A stretch of 58,150 nt of DNA, taken from NCBI GenBank assembly GCA_026984735.1, contig JALSRN010000043.1:1-58150 (forward strand), in the 5' to 3' direction. The translations under genes were made by a program, and so were the position numbers. This stretch comes from Sedimenticola sp. (GTDB lineage: Bacteria > Pseudomonadota > Gammaproteobacteria > Chromatiales > Chromatiaceae). A model generated the notes under the pieces. It saw only the letters and a list, made by a program, of their open reading frames with translations, was not told the origin of the DNA and made no database searches. Positions within the stretch are counted from its first letter, which is position 1; each line of letters starts with the position of its first letter. Positions 7,639 to 16,609 of this stretch are shown piece after piece.

Positions 7639-8930
7639 GGGGAGCGCGCCTGTTGCTGGTGGCGTTGCTGCTACCGTTGACGGCGACGGCGGCAGGCGCT
7701 TCCGCTTCCCTGCAGAAACTGGTGGACCAGACCCCGAAAAACGGGGTGCTGGTTCCTCCGCCCGGCACCTACTCGGGCCCTGTGGTGGTGAACAAGCCGA
7801 TGGTCATCGACGGGCGCGGCAAGGTGACCATCGACGGCGGCGGCAAGGGCAGCGTCATCCTCTTGCATACCGATGGGGCCACCATCAAGAATCTGCACCT
7901 CACCCATTCGGGGGACTCTCCCAACCGCATCGATGCGGGGGTCCAGGTTCGCGGCAACTACAATGTCATCAAGGACAACGTCATCGACGACTGTCTCTTC
8001 GGCGTCGATTTGCAGCAGTCCAACAACAATATCGTGCGGCGCAACCGCATCAGCTCCAAGCTGGAGTTCGGCCTGGGGCAGCGGGGCGACTCGGTGCGCT
8101 TGTGGTACAGCTTCGGCAACAAGATCACCGACAATGTCACCACCAACGTCCGCGACATGGTGGTCTGGTATTCGGCCAACAACGTCATTGCCCGCAATCA
8201 TGGTTCCAACAGCCGCTACTCTCTCCACTTCATGTATTCGCGCTACAACCTGGTGGAGGACAATTTCTACGTGAACAACGCCGTGGGCATCTTTTTGATG
8301 TACAGCGACAGCGTGGTGCTGCGCAACAACCATATCGCCCATGCCGTCGGACCTTCCGGCGTGGGAATCGGATTCAAGGAGACCTCGGATCTGACCCTGG
8401 AAAACAACGAAGTGCTCTATTGTGCGAGCGGCCTCTACATCGATGTCTCGCCATTCCAGCCCGACACCACCAACCGCTTTCGGGGAAACCTCATCGCCTA
8501 CAACGGCATCGGCGTGCGGTTTCTCAACGACTGGCATGGAAACATCTTCCAGAACAACCAGTTCGTGGACAACCTCACCCAGGTGGTGGTGAGCGGCGGC
8601 GGCACCGCCAACCACAATCGCTGGGAAGGCAACTACTGGAGCGACTACGCCGGTTTCGACCGCGACCACGACAGCATCGGCGACCTTCCCTACGAGCTCT
8701 ACGACTATGCGGACCGCCTCTGGCAGGATGAACCCTACGCCCAGTTCTTCAAGGGTTCCCCCATGCTGGAGGTGCTCGATTTTCTGGAGAAGCTGGCTCC
8801 CTTTTCCAAGCCCACTCTTCTGGTTCGGGACGAGAAGCCTTACATGCACACCCTGGCGAAGGTGGAGACCCAGACCAAAAAGGAGGAGATGGACGCCTAC
8901 GAGCTCTTGAAGAAGAGCCTGGAGAACTGA
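7635..8930 (+). CDS. nosD: NosD, periplasmic copper-cofactor assembly protein
   Basis: 431 residues. A Sec signal (MRGARLLLVALLLP... ASA) is followed by a right-handed beta-helix of carbohydrate-binding-like repeats, visible as recurring N-N-x-I/V turns such as NNNIVRRNRIS, NNVIARN, LRNNHI and LENNEV. NosD works with the NosFY ABC transporter in building the CuZ centre of NosZ. The ATG overlaps the nosB stop by 4 nt. Length is in the usual 400-450 range. Confidence 0.93.
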   Translation: MRGARLLLVALLLPLTATAAGASASLQKLVDQTPKNGVLVPPPGTYSGPVVVNKPMVIDGRGKVTIDGGGKGSVILLHTDGATIKNLHLTHSGDSPNRIDAGVQVRGNYNVIKDNVIDDCLFGVDLQQSNNNIVRRNRISSKLEFGLGQRGDSVRLWYSFGNKITDNVTTNVRDMVVWYSANNVIARNHGSNSRYSLHFMYSRYNLVEDNFYVNNAVGIFLMYSDSVVLRNNHIAHAVGPSGVGIGFKETSDLTLENNEVLYCASGLYIDVSPFQPDTTNRFRGNLIAYNGIGVRFLNDWHGNIFQNNQFVDNLTQVVVSGGGTANHNRWEGNYWSDYAGFDRDHDSIGDLPYELYDYADRLWQDEPYAQFFKGSPMLEVLDFLEKLAPFSKPTLLVRDEKPYMHTLAKVETQTKKEEMDAYELLKKSLEN

Positions 8931-8933
8931 ATC

Positions 8934-9788
8934 ATGAGCAAGAAGCCTCGTTTGACCCCCCAGCAGCGCGCCAGGCGCCGATTTCTCAATTCGGTGTTGC
9001 TTTCCGCCGGCGTGGCCGGCGCCTCGCTGCTGGGTTTCGTTCCGGTGTTGGCCGGCCGCCTCGACCGGCGGGTGCGCCCGCCGGGCGCCATGCGCGAAAG
9101 CGAATTTCTCTCCGCCTGCATCAAGTGCGGGCAGTGCGTCCAGGTGTGCCCGGTGGAGGCGATCAAGCTGGCCGATCTCACCGACGGATTCGGAGTGGGC
9201 GTGCCGCACATCGAGCCGCGTGAACAGGCGTGCGACTTCTCTTGTGACGGTCTGCAGTGCGTGCTCGCCTGTCCCACCGGCGCCCTGATCCACGAGATCG
9301 CCTTCCCTTCGCAGGTGGATGCGGGGGTGGCCAAGGTGGTGGCGCCCGCCAAGTGCCTGGCGGTGCAGGGCAAGGGCTTCAGAGGGCTGGCCCGGGGACC
9401 AGCGTTCAAAGGCAAGCTGCGGTACGCCGAGATCGATCGTTGGCATCCTCAGCCGGTGGCCGAACACCCCTATGACCTGGAACTGTGCGATCTTTGCGTT
9501 CGCCAGTGTCCCATCGAGATCCAGATCGCCGACTGCGCCAAAGAGGACGAGAAGAAACGGGCGCAGATGGGTCTGGTGGCCAAGCGGCAGCCGGGAGAGT
9601 GCCCGCCCAGGCACGCCATTGAGCTGCGACCCATCGATCAGGGCGACGGCGTGAAGCGGATGAAGCCGGTGATCCTGGAGGGCTGCGTGGGGTGCGGCGT
9701 TTGTGAAATGATCTGCCCGGTGGAGCCGTCGGTGATCGTCATCGACAGCAGCGAGAGCCGGGAGAAGAGCCGGGGGATGCGGACATGA
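8934..9788 (+). CDS. nosG: NosG, NapG-like polyferredoxin (menaquinol dehydrogenase subunit)
   Basis: 284 residues. A twin-arginine-like leader (RARRRFLNS with a hydrophobic stretch to residue 40) precedes four iron-sulfur motifs: CIKCGQCVQVCP (C62 onward), CDFSCDGLQCVLACP, CDLCVRQCP and CVGCGVCEMICP. It is homologous to NapG. With NosH it is thought to oxidise menaquinol and feed electrons to periplasmic cytochromes in clade II N2O respiration. It starts 3 nt after nosD and its end overlaps nosH by 4 nt. Confidence 0.9.
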   Translation: MSKKPRLTPQQRARRRFLNSVLLSAGVAGASLLGFVPVLAGRLDRRVRPPGAMRESEFLSACIKCGQCVQVCPVEAIKLADLTDGFGVGVPHIEPREQACDFSCDGLQCVLACPTGALIHEIAFPSQVDAGVAKVVAPAKCLAVQGKGFRGLARGPAFKGKLRYAEIDRWHPQPVAEHPYDLELCDLCVRQCPIEIQIADCAKEDEKKRAQMGLVAKRQPGECPPRHAIELRPIDQGDGVKRMKPVILEGCVGCGVCEMICPVEPSVIVIDSSESREKSRGMRT

Positions 9789-10762
9789 GCAGTGTGGTCG
9801 AATCGATCCGGGTGTTGTTGGGAGGCGATCCCAAACGGATTCCCAAAAGCGAGATGCCGGACGAGGTGCGTGAGCTGCACGCGCGCAAGTTCAGCGACAA
9901 GGAGCGCATCGAAGCGATCCGCATCGAGCTGGCTGAAAAGAAAGCGAAAAAAGCGCCCGAGAAGAAACGGCGGTTGCGCTGGGCGGTGCTGCTGGCGGTG
10001 AATCTGCTGTTCGTGCTCTCCTACCATCTGGACATCCAGTTGTTGGAGGGCGCCCTCACCGCCTCCCGCTTCGCCGGATTCCATATGGCGGATCTCAATT
10101 CGGCGCTGCAGGTGATGCTGGCGTTCAAGCATGTGGTGATCAACCTGCTCATCGGCACCAGCACGGTGTTCGTGCTCTGGTGGCTGCTGGGGGGGCGCAC
10201 CTTCTGCTCCTGGGTCTGCCCCTATCACCTGGTGGCCGAGTGGGCGGAGATGCTGCATCTGAAGTTGCGCGAGAAGGGGCTGGCGAAGGACATCCAGTTC
10301 GATCGTCGCGCCCGCGCCTGGCTCTGGGCGCTGTTCGCGGTGCTCGCCTTCGTCACCGGCTATACCGTCTTCGAGACCATCTCTCCCACGGGCATCCTCA
10401 GCCGAGCCCTCATCTACGGCCCCGGAGTGGCGCTGGTCTGGGTGGGGTTGATTCTGCTCTTCGAGATCTTCTTCTCGCGGCGTGCCTGGTGCCGCTACGC
10501 CTGTCCCATCGGCCTGACCTACGGCTTCGTGGGGGCCACTTCGCCGTTCCGGGTGCACTACAAGCTGCCCAACTGCTTCCACGAGGGTGAATGCCGCAAG
10601 GTCTGCCTGGTGCCCCATGTGCTGGACACCGTGCTCAAGGGCAAGGCCGCGGCGATGGAGGTGGACATCGGCGCCGACTGCACCCGCTGTCTCCGTTGTG
10701 TGGACGCCTGCCCCACCGGCGCCCTCACTTTCCGCTACAAAGGGTTGGAGAAGCTGTTGTGA
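9785..10762 (+). CDS. nosH: NosH, NapH-like membrane ferredoxin (quinol-oxidising partner of NosG)
   Basis: 325 residues. A charged cytosolic N-terminus with a Lys-rich stretch (AEKKAKKAPEKKRR) is followed by four membrane helices. Two CX3CP motifs (TFCSWVCPYH and AWCRYACPIG) lie at helix ends as in NapH, and a C-terminal ferredoxin part has CTRCLRCVDACP plus CRKVCLVP. It is the membrane anchor and likely menaquinol-oxidising subunit of the NosGH pair. Menaquinone genes further along the same transcript suit this function. Confidence 0.9.
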   Translation: MSSVVESIRVLLGGDPKRIPKSEMPDEVRELHARKFSDKERIEAIRIELAEKKAKKAPEKKRRLRWAVLLAVNLLFVLSYHLDIQLLEGALTASRFAGFHMADLNSALQVMLAFKHVVINLLIGTSTVFVLWWLLGGRTFCSWVCPYHLVAEWAEMLHLKLREKGLAKDIQFDRRARAWLWALFAVLAFVTGYTVFETISPTGILSRALIYGPGVALVWVGLILLFEIFFSRRAWCRYACPIGLTYGFVGATSPFRVHYKLPNCFHEGECRKVCLVPHVLDTVLKGKAAAMEVDIGADCTRCLRCVDACPTGALTFRYKGLEKLL

Positions 10763-10805
10763 GCGTTGCTTGCGCCGACGCCGAAGGCAGCGGGGGAAGA
10801 CGGCC

Positions 10806-11681
10806 ATGCCGATGATCGAGCTGAGCCGGGTCACCAAGAAGTTCCGGCGCCAGGAGGTGCTCAAAGGGATCGACCTGACGCTGGAGGAGGGCGATCGTGT
10901 GGCGCTGGTGGGCTCCAACGGGGCCGGCAAGACCACCTTGATCCGCTGCCTGCTGGGGGAATACCGCTGCGGCGGGCATGTGCGGGTGGACGGGCGCGAG
11001 CCACGCGCCCATCGCACCGAAGTGCTGCGCCGGGTGGGCTTCGTGCCGCAGATCTCGCCGCCGCTGAAGATGCCGGTGGGGCAGCTGGTCCACTTTGCCG
11101 CCGGAGTGTGCGACAGTTCCCCCGACCGCATGTTCGAAGTGGCCGAGCGGCTGGGGCTGGATGCCCGCAAGATCCGCCGCCAGCCTTTCAACAAACTTTC
11201 GGGCGGCATGAAGCAGAAGCTGCTTATCGCCGTCGCGTTGGGGCGCGAGTGCAAGCTGCTGGTGCTGGACGAACCGGCGGCCAATCTCGATCCGGAAGCC
11301 CGCCATCGCTTCTTCCAGTTGCTGGCCGAGCGGAAGGAGAAAGCCGCCATGATCATTTCCAGCCACCGGCTCGACGAGGTGGCATCTCTGGTGAACCGGG
11401 TGGTGGAGATGGATCAGGGCCGCGTGGTGCTCGACGATCAGGTGGCCGATGACGTCTCCATGACCGCCATGCTCCGCAGCCGGATCGAGCTGGCGCGTCC
11501 CAGCGACGCATTCGCCCGCGCCGCGCGGGAGTGGGGGTTCGAAGAGAGCGAGGAAGGCCGGGTGTGGGAAGGCCGGGTGGCCGGTCCGGACCGCTTGCGT
11601 TTCCTGGGCGTGGTGTCGCGGTACGCGGCCCTCCTCAAAGGGATCGAGCTGCGGGAACAGGGGGGTGTCCATGCGGAGTGA
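10806..11681 (+). CDS. nosF: NosF, ABC transporter ATPase for NosZ maturation
   Basis: 291 residues. Walker A GSNGAGKTT (36-44), ABC signature LSGGMKQKL and Walker B LLVLDEPAANLD are intact. It pairs with the permease NosY to supply sulfur or another factor for CuZ assembly through NosD. The ATG at 10806 (MPMIEL) follows nosH by 43 nt; an internal ATG two codons on is also possible. Its end overlaps nosL by 11 nt. Confidence 0.93.
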   Translation: MPMIELSRVTKKFRRQEVLKGIDLTLEEGDRVALVGSNGAGKTTLIRCLLGEYRCGGHVRVDGREPRAHRTEVLRRVGFVPQISPPLKMPVGQLVHFAAGVCDSSPDRMFEVAERLGLDARKIRRQPFNKLSGGMKQKLLIAVALGRECKLLVLDEPAANLDPEARHRFFQLLAERKEKAAMIISSHRLDEVASLVNRVVEMDQGRVVLDDQVADDVSMTAMLRSRIELARPSDAFARAAREWGFEESEEGRVWEGRVAGPDRLRFLGVVSRYAALLKGIELREQGGVHAE

Positions 11682-12177
11682 ACGCATCGCCTGGGCGGCG
11701 GTCGCGGGAATTTTGCTCCTGCTGGCCGGTTGCGGGGGCGAGCCCGACACCGGCCCCGGCAAGGTGCGTTGGGACCGCGAGACCTGCGTCCGCTGCGGCA
11801 TGGCCGTCAGCGATCCCAAATACTCCGCCCAGGTGCGGGCGCCGCGCCAGCATGGCAAACGGCCGTTGTACAAGTTCGACGACATCGGTTGCGCCATCAT
11901 CTGGCTGGATCAACAGCCGTGGAAGGACGATCCCACGGTGGAGATCTGGGTGAACGACTATCACGACGGCAAGTGGCTCGATGCGCGCAAGGCGTGGTAT
12001 GTGCCCGGAAAGATCACCCCCATGGGCTATGGGCTGGGAGCCACCGACAAGAAAGAGCCGGGCGCCATGGATTTCGCCGCCGCCCGCAAGCACGTCTACG
12101 AGGTGGAAGAGAAGTACCATGTCCATCGCGGGGGCGAGTCGCACGCGGTTCCCGCGCCGCAAGAGGCACACCCATGA
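11671..12177 (+). CDS. nosL: NosL, outer-membrane copper chaperone lipoprotein
   Basis: 168 residues from the ATG at 11671 (a GTG two codons upstream is the alternative). A lipoprotein signal with lipobox LLAGC is followed by the NosL domain with the Cu(I)-binding motif CVRCGM and the conserved FDDIGC segment. NosL delivers copper to apo-NosZ. The stop overlaps the nosY start (ATGA). Confidence 0.93.
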   Translation: MRSERIAWAAVAGILLLLAGCGGEPDTGPGKVRWDRETCVRCGMAVSDPKYSAQVRAPRQHGKRPLYKFDDIGCAIIWLDQQPWKDDPTVEIWVNDYHDGKWLDARKAWYVPGKITPMGYGLGATDKKEPGAMDFAAARKHVYEVEEKYHVHRGGESHAVPAPQEAHP

Positions 12178-13001
12178 AACATCTGCTGCTCACCGCCAAG
12201 GCGGATATCAGTGAATCGCTCCGTTCCCGCTGGTTTCTCATCTACACCCTGGTGTTCGGCGGCGTGGTGGTGGCGCTGTTCATCTCCGGCCTCACCGAAT
12301 CGCGCGTGATGGGCTTCACCGGCCTGTCGCGGCTGCTGGTCACCTATCTGCAGATCACCATGGCGATCCTGCCGCTCTTCGTGCTCATCACCACGGTGCG
12401 TTCGGTGGCGGGGGACCGGGAAGCGGGGATCTTCGAGTACATGCTTTCCCTGCCGGTGAGCCTGTCGAGCTGGTTCTGGGGCAAGCTGGCGGGGCGTTTT
12501 CTGGTGGTGTTCCTGCCTGTCATCCTCGCGCTGTTCGGCGCGGTGGTGTGGGGCAAGCTCAAAGGCGTTGAGATTCCCTGGGCTCAGGTGACGCTCTATA
12601 CCGCCTTTCTGATCTCGCTGGCGTGGTGTTTTCTCGGCATCGGCATGTTCATCTCCACCGTCGCCCGCTCCTCGGATGTGGCCACCGGGGCCGCTTTCAT
12701 CGTCTGGCTCTTTCTGCTGCTCTTTCTGGATCTCATCCTTCTGGGGGTGCTGATCCGGGAAGGGCTGCCGCCGGAGACCGTCATCGCCATCGCGCTGGCC
12801 AATCCGCTGCAGGTGTTCCGCACCGGCTCCATGTTGCTGTTCGATCCCCAACTGGTGCTGCTGGGGCCGGCCGCCTACGTCATCCTCGACAACTTTGGAG
12901 AGAAGGGCTATCTCGCCTGGAGCATCCTCTATCCCTTGGCGTTGGGGACCCTCTTCGCCTGGCTGGGGTTTCGGCTCTTCCGCAAGGGTGACCTGCCCTG
13001 A
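12174..13001 (+). CDS. nosY: NosY, ABC transporter permease for NosZ maturation
   Basis: 275 residues with six predicted membrane helices and the ABC-2 permease motif region SVAGDREAGIFEYMLSLP after the second helix. It forms the inner-membrane channel with NosF. The start is the ATG inside the nosL stop; the reading frame extends upstream but there it only shadows nosL. The last base of its stop is the first base of the next start. Confidence 0.92.
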   Translation: MKHLLLTAKADISESLRSRWFLIYTLVFGGVVVALFISGLTESRVMGFTGLSRLLVTYLQITMAILPLFVLITTVRSVAGDREAGIFEYMLSLPVSLSSWFWGKLAGRFLVVFLPVILALFGAVVWGKLKGVEIPWAQVTLYTAFLISLAWCFLGIGMFISTVARSSDVATGAAFIVWLFLLLFLDLILLGVLIREGLPPETVIAIALANPLQVFRTGSMLLFDPQLVLLGPAAYVILDNFGEKGYLAWSILYPLALGTLFAWLGFRLFRKGDLP

Positions 13002-13474
13002 TGGCCTCGTCCCGGAGCAGGTGGCTCTCGTCGCTGCTGGTGATTGCGTTGCTGGCCGTCGCCGGGGGAGCCTGGTGGCATTTCCGGGACTATTTCCAGC
13101 CGCCTCCGGCGCAGCGTCTGCCGCTCGACGGTTGCGATCTCCAGAAACAGGCCTGTCGGCGCGCCCTGCCCGGCGGGGGGACGCTGGAGTTCAGCATCAC
13201 GCCGAGGCCCATTCCGCTGGTCGCCCCGTTGAAACTGCGGGTGCGGCTCGAAGGAGTGGAAGCGCGGCGGGTGGAGGTGGACTTCGCCGGCTTGAACATG
13301 AACATGGGCTACAACCGGCCGAGGTTGAAAAGGGCGGGCGCCGGCGTCTTCGAAGGAGAGGGGTATCTTCCGGTGTGCATTCGCCGCCACATGGAGTGGG
13401 AGGCGCAGGTACTTCTCTATTTGCGTCACCGGGTGCTCGCCGTTCCTTTCCGCTTCGACACCTATAAGAACTGA
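13001..13474 (+). CDS. Membrane-anchored periplasmic protein of unknown function in the nos operon
   Basis: 157 residues. One N-terminal helix (about 9-27) anchors a mostly beta domain with the Met-rich motif LNMNMGYNRPRL, a later RRHMEW, and cysteines in DGCDLQKQAC and PVCIRRH. Met and Cys clusters in a small periplasmic protein inside a copper-enzyme operon suggest copper handling, as in CopC- or SCO-linked proteins, but I do not recognise the family. It overlaps nosY by one base and ends 1 nt before menF, so it bridges the nos and men genes in one transcript. Confidence 0.7.
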   Translation: MASSRSRWLSSLLVIALLAVAGGAWWHFRDYFQPPPAQRLPLDGCDLQKQACRRALPGGGTLEFSITPRPIPLVAPLKLRVRLEGVEARRVEVDFAGLNMNMGYNRPRLKRAGAGVFEGEGYLPVCIRRHMEWEAQVLLYLRHRVLAVPFRFDTYKN

Positions 13475-13475
13475 G

Positions 13476-14864
13476 ATGCATTCTCCCGAAGCCAAGCCGA
13501 TGCCGCCCACGCCGGTCTGGGTGGGACGGCTCGCTCTGGAGCTGAGACGTCTGGCGGCGCCGCTGCTGGGCGGGCGCCGGGATGGCCTGCTCTCCTTCAC
13601 CTTCGAGGTTCCCATCGGGCCTTTCGCCCCTTCGGCAGCGGCGGCCCGCCGCTGGTTCTATTGGCACCGGCCGGAGAGCGATCATCGGCTGCTCGGCGTG
13701 GGAGAGGCCTTTTCGGCGCGTGAGCGGGGCGAGGGGCGCTTTGCCCGTCTCGGCCGCCAAGTGCGCCGCCTCCAGGAGCAGTGGACGCACATCAACCAGG
13801 GGCGGGCCGATCCTCTCGCCCGCGCTTTTCTCGGCTTCGCCTTCGATCCCGAGGAGCGGCCCGAAGGCGCCTGGCGCACCTTTCCCAATGCGGCCTGGGT
13901 GGTGCCCACACTGTTGCTGGAGTGGCGCGAGGACCGATGCACCCTCACCTTCACGCACCACTGCGGGCGACGTTCGCCCACCGCCGGCCAGGTGGTGGAC
14001 GGCTGGATCAGCCAGCTTCGGCGGCTGCTGGAGGCGTCCGCCGAGGGCGAACCCGGCGAGCCGCTCCGGTTGCTGAATCGCCGGGAGTCTCCCGGCGCGG
14101 AGCGGTGGAAGGCGGAGGTGGCCGCAGCGGTGACCGCCATCCGCGAGGGAGAGCGCCTGCGCAAGGTGGTGCTCTCCCGCACCCTGGAACTCGGCTTCCA
14201 GGCGCCGCCGCCGATCGGCCCGTTGCTGCAAGCGCTGGCGCGGGATTTCCCCGGCTGCGCCACTTTGGGCGCGCGGTTCGGCGAGAATGCCCTGGTGGCG
14301 GCCACGCCCGAACGGTTGCTGGCCCTGCGGAGGGGCGAAGTGTTCAGCGACGCCATCGCCGGCACCCTGCCCGACGACGCCGTCGTCGCCGATGAAGGGA
14401 TGCGGTGGCACGAACATCAGCCAGTGGTGGAGGGGATCCGCGCCGCCCTCGGCCCTTGGTGCGAGGAGGTGGATGCGGCGGCGCGGCCCCGTTTGCTGAG
14501 AATGCCCGCCTTCTCCCATCTTGCCACTCCGGTGCGGGCGAGGCTGCGCCGCGATGCCGATCTCTTCTTCCTGCTCGACGCCCTTCATCCCACCCCGGCG
14601 GTGGGCGGAGTGCCGCGCGAAGAGGCGATGGCCTGGATCCGCGGCTGCGAAGGGCACCGGCGGGGGTGGTACACCGGCGCCTTCGGATGGATGGCGGACT
14701 TGGGACGGGCGGAGCTGTCGGTGGTGCTGCGCTGCGGCTTGGTGGAGGGCGCGCACCTCACTCTGTTCGCCGGCGCCGGAATCACCGAGGTCTCGGACCC
14801 CCGCGCCGAATTGGGGGAGACCGACCTCAAGTTCCGGACGCTCCTGGACCGGCTGCCTCAATGA
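13476..14864 (+). CDS. menF: Isochorismate synthase MenF
   Basis: 462 residues, chorismate-utilising enzyme family. It makes isochorismate, the first committed step of menaquinone synthesis. The C-terminal catalytic half shows KVVLSRTLEL, the AIAGT motif, LHPTPAVGG and the metal and substrate motif GAGITEVSDPRAELGETDLK. The paired synthase motifs and the next gene being menD favour MenF over salicylate or siderophore isochorismate synthases. It starts 1 nt after the preceding gene. Confidence 0.9.
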   Translation: MHSPEAKPMPPTPVWVGRLALELRRLAAPLLGGRRDGLLSFTFEVPIGPFAPSAAAARRWFYWHRPESDHRLLGVGEAFSARERGEGRFARLGRQVRRLQEQWTHINQGRADPLARAFLGFAFDPEERPEGAWRTFPNAAWVVPTLLLEWREDRCTLTFTHHCGRRSPTAGQVVDGWISQLRRLLEASAEGEPGEPLRLLNRRESPGAERWKAEVAAAVTAIREGERLRKVVLSRTLELGFQAPPPIGPLLQALARDFPGCATLGARFGENALVAATPERLLALRRGEVFSDAIAGTLPDDAVVADEGMRWHEHQPVVEGIRAALGPWCEEVDAAARPRLLRMPAFSHLATPVRARLRRDADLFFLLDALHPTPAVGGVPREEAMAWIRGCEGHRRGWYTGAFGWMADLGRAELSVVLRCGLVEGAHLTLFAGAGITEVSDPRAELGETDLKFRTLLDRLPQ

Positions 14865-16480
14865 GCGATCCGGGCCGGGTCAACCTGGAGTGGGCGCTCT
14901 CGCTGCTGGACGGCCTGGCGGGAGCGGGCCTGGAAGAGGTGGTGATCTCGCCCGGTTCGCGCAGCACGCCATTGGTGCTGGGAACCCTTCTTCATCCCCG
15001 CTTGCGGGAGACGGTGGTGGTGGACGAGCGTTGCGCCGCTTTCACCGCCCTGGGCATGGCGAAGGCGGCCCGGCGGCCCGTGGCCCTGGTGGCCACCTCC
15101 GGCAGCGCGCCGGGCAACTGGATGCCGGCGGTGATGGAGGCGTCCGAGAGCGGCGTGCCGCTGCTGTTGCTCAGCGCCGACCGCCCCTGGGAGCTCCATG
15201 GCTGCGGCGCCAATCAGACCACCGACCAGATTCGGCTCTTCGGCGCCCATGCGCGGGCGTTCCATGCGGTGTCGGAGGCGGCGGACGACGAGGGGCAACG
15301 GCGCCGGTTGCGATCGCTCGGCCGCCAGGCGATGCGACAGTGCCAGTGGCCCGACCCCGGCCCCGTGCATCTGAATCTCCCTTTCCGCGAACCGCTGGTG
15401 CCTTCCGGACAACTTCCCCAACCGGCGGAGTGCGCGGTTCGTCCGCTCTTCTTTCCCTCGTCGAGTCCGCCACCCGCTTTGCTCACCCGCTTGCTGGAGT
15501 GCTTTTCCGCCGGGCCGGGGCTGATTTTGTGCGGAGAGAGCAGCGCTCCTCTGGAAAGCATCCCCGAGCTTGCGGAGGCTCTGGGAGTGCCGCTGCTGGC
15601 CGATCCTCTCTCGGGATTGCGCTTCACCGACCAAGCCTCTCCCAACCGCATCGCCGCCTATTCGCGGTTCCTCGCCTCGCCCGAAAGGGTGGAGGAGCTC
15701 CGTCCCCACTGGATCCTCCAGTTCGGCGGCCTGCCCATCGCCGCCACCTTGCGCCGGGCGCTGGAAGCGTGGCGAGTGGAGCGACATTGGGTGGTGGATC
15801 CCCGGGGACGCCGCGTCGATCCCCTCGGGCTCGGAGCGGAGACGCTGGCGGTGGAACCGGCGTTGCTGGCCGACGCGATTCGCAAGCTGCGGCCCAACCG
15901 CGAGGAACCCCAGTGGCTCTACCGCTGGCGCCATGCGGAAGGGGGGGCGCAAGCGCCGCTGCCCGAAGCGGGGGTGATCCGCCGGGTAGTGGAAGCGCTG
16001 CCCGACGGCAGCCTGTTCTTTTGCGGCAACTCGCTGGCCATCCGCTGGCTGGACGCCTGGTCGGGGGAGGGAGCGCGCCGCATCGCCATCCACGGCAATC
16101 GGGGGTTGAGCGGCATCGACGGCAACCTCTCCACCTTCATCGGCATGGCCCGGCGCTGGAGGGGCGCGGGCCGCCGGCTGGCGCTGCTGGGCGATCTCAC
16201 CTTTCAACACGACCTGGGCGCCCTGGCCAACACCGACGGGGTGGAGGCGGTGGCGGTGGTGGTGAACAATGGCGGCGGCGCCATTTTCGACACGCTGCCC
16301 CAGCGCCGTCTGCCCCATTTCGAGGCCTGCTGGCGCACCCCTCAGTCGCTCGACCTGGCCCACCTGGCGGGCCTTTTCGGGATCGGCTTCCGGCGCGTGG
16401 AGAAGAGCGAAGGGGTGAAAGAGGCGCTGGAGGCGGCTTTCGAGGCTGGCGGCTTCCAGGTGGTGGAGCTGCGGCTGTAG
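14861..16480 (+). CDS. menD: SEPHCHC synthase MenD
   Basis: 539 residues, thiamine diphosphate enzyme joining 2-oxoglutarate and isochorismate. The N-terminal motif VVISPGSRSTPL and the C-terminal ThDP site (LALLGDLTFQHDLGALAN, VVVNNGGGAIFDTLPQ) are characteristic. Length is close to the usual 550. The ATG overlaps the menF stop by 4 nt. No menH follows; SHCHC may form without it or menH lies elsewhere. Confidence 0.94.
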   Translation: MSDPGRVNLEWALSLLDGLAGAGLEEVVISPGSRSTPLVLGTLLHPRLRETVVVDERCAAFTALGMAKAARRPVALVATSGSAPGNWMPAVMEASESGVPLLLLSADRPWELHGCGANQTTDQIRLFGAHARAFHAVSEAADDEGQRRRLRSLGRQAMRQCQWPDPGPVHLNLPFREPLVPSGQLPQPAECAVRPLFFPSSSPPPALLTRLLECFSAGPGLILCGESSAPLESIPELAEALGVPLLADPLSGLRFTDQASPNRIAAYSRFLASPERVEELRPHWILQFGGLPIAATLRRALEAWRVERHWVVDPRGRRVDPLGLGAETLAVEPALLADAIRKLRPNREEPQWLYRWRHAEGGAQAPLPEAGVIRRVVEALPDGSLFFCGNSLAIRWLDAWSGEGARRIAIHGNRGLSGIDGNLSTFIGMARRWRGAGRRLALLGDLTFQHDLGALANTDGVEAVAVVVNNGGGAIFDTLPQRRLPHFEACWRTPQSLDLAHLAGLFGIGFRRVEKSEGVKEALEAAFEAGGFQVVELRL

Positions 16481-16569
16481 GGGCTCCGCGCGGCCGAGGG
16501 ACTGCTGCCGGGGAAGGCAGGGGGACGCCTCGAAAAATCGGGATGCCCGTGCGGGCGAGGGAGATCCCT

Positions 16570-16575
16570 TATAAT
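16570..16575 (+). promoter_or_regulatory. -10 box of a likely menB promoter
   Basis: A perfect TATAAT lies in the 129-bp menD-menB gap, 34 nt before the menB ATG. No good -35 is visible. It suggests that menB-menA can be transcribed independently of the nos-men polycistron. Confidence 0.45.
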
Positions 16576-16609
16576 CTTCCGCCAGTTTCCCCCCAGGAGT
16601 GCTCTTTCC

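Noticed and set aside
13476..14864. menF as a siderophore isochorismate synthase
   Set aside because: Coupled directly to menD with menB, menA and menC nearby, and no siderophore genes are present.
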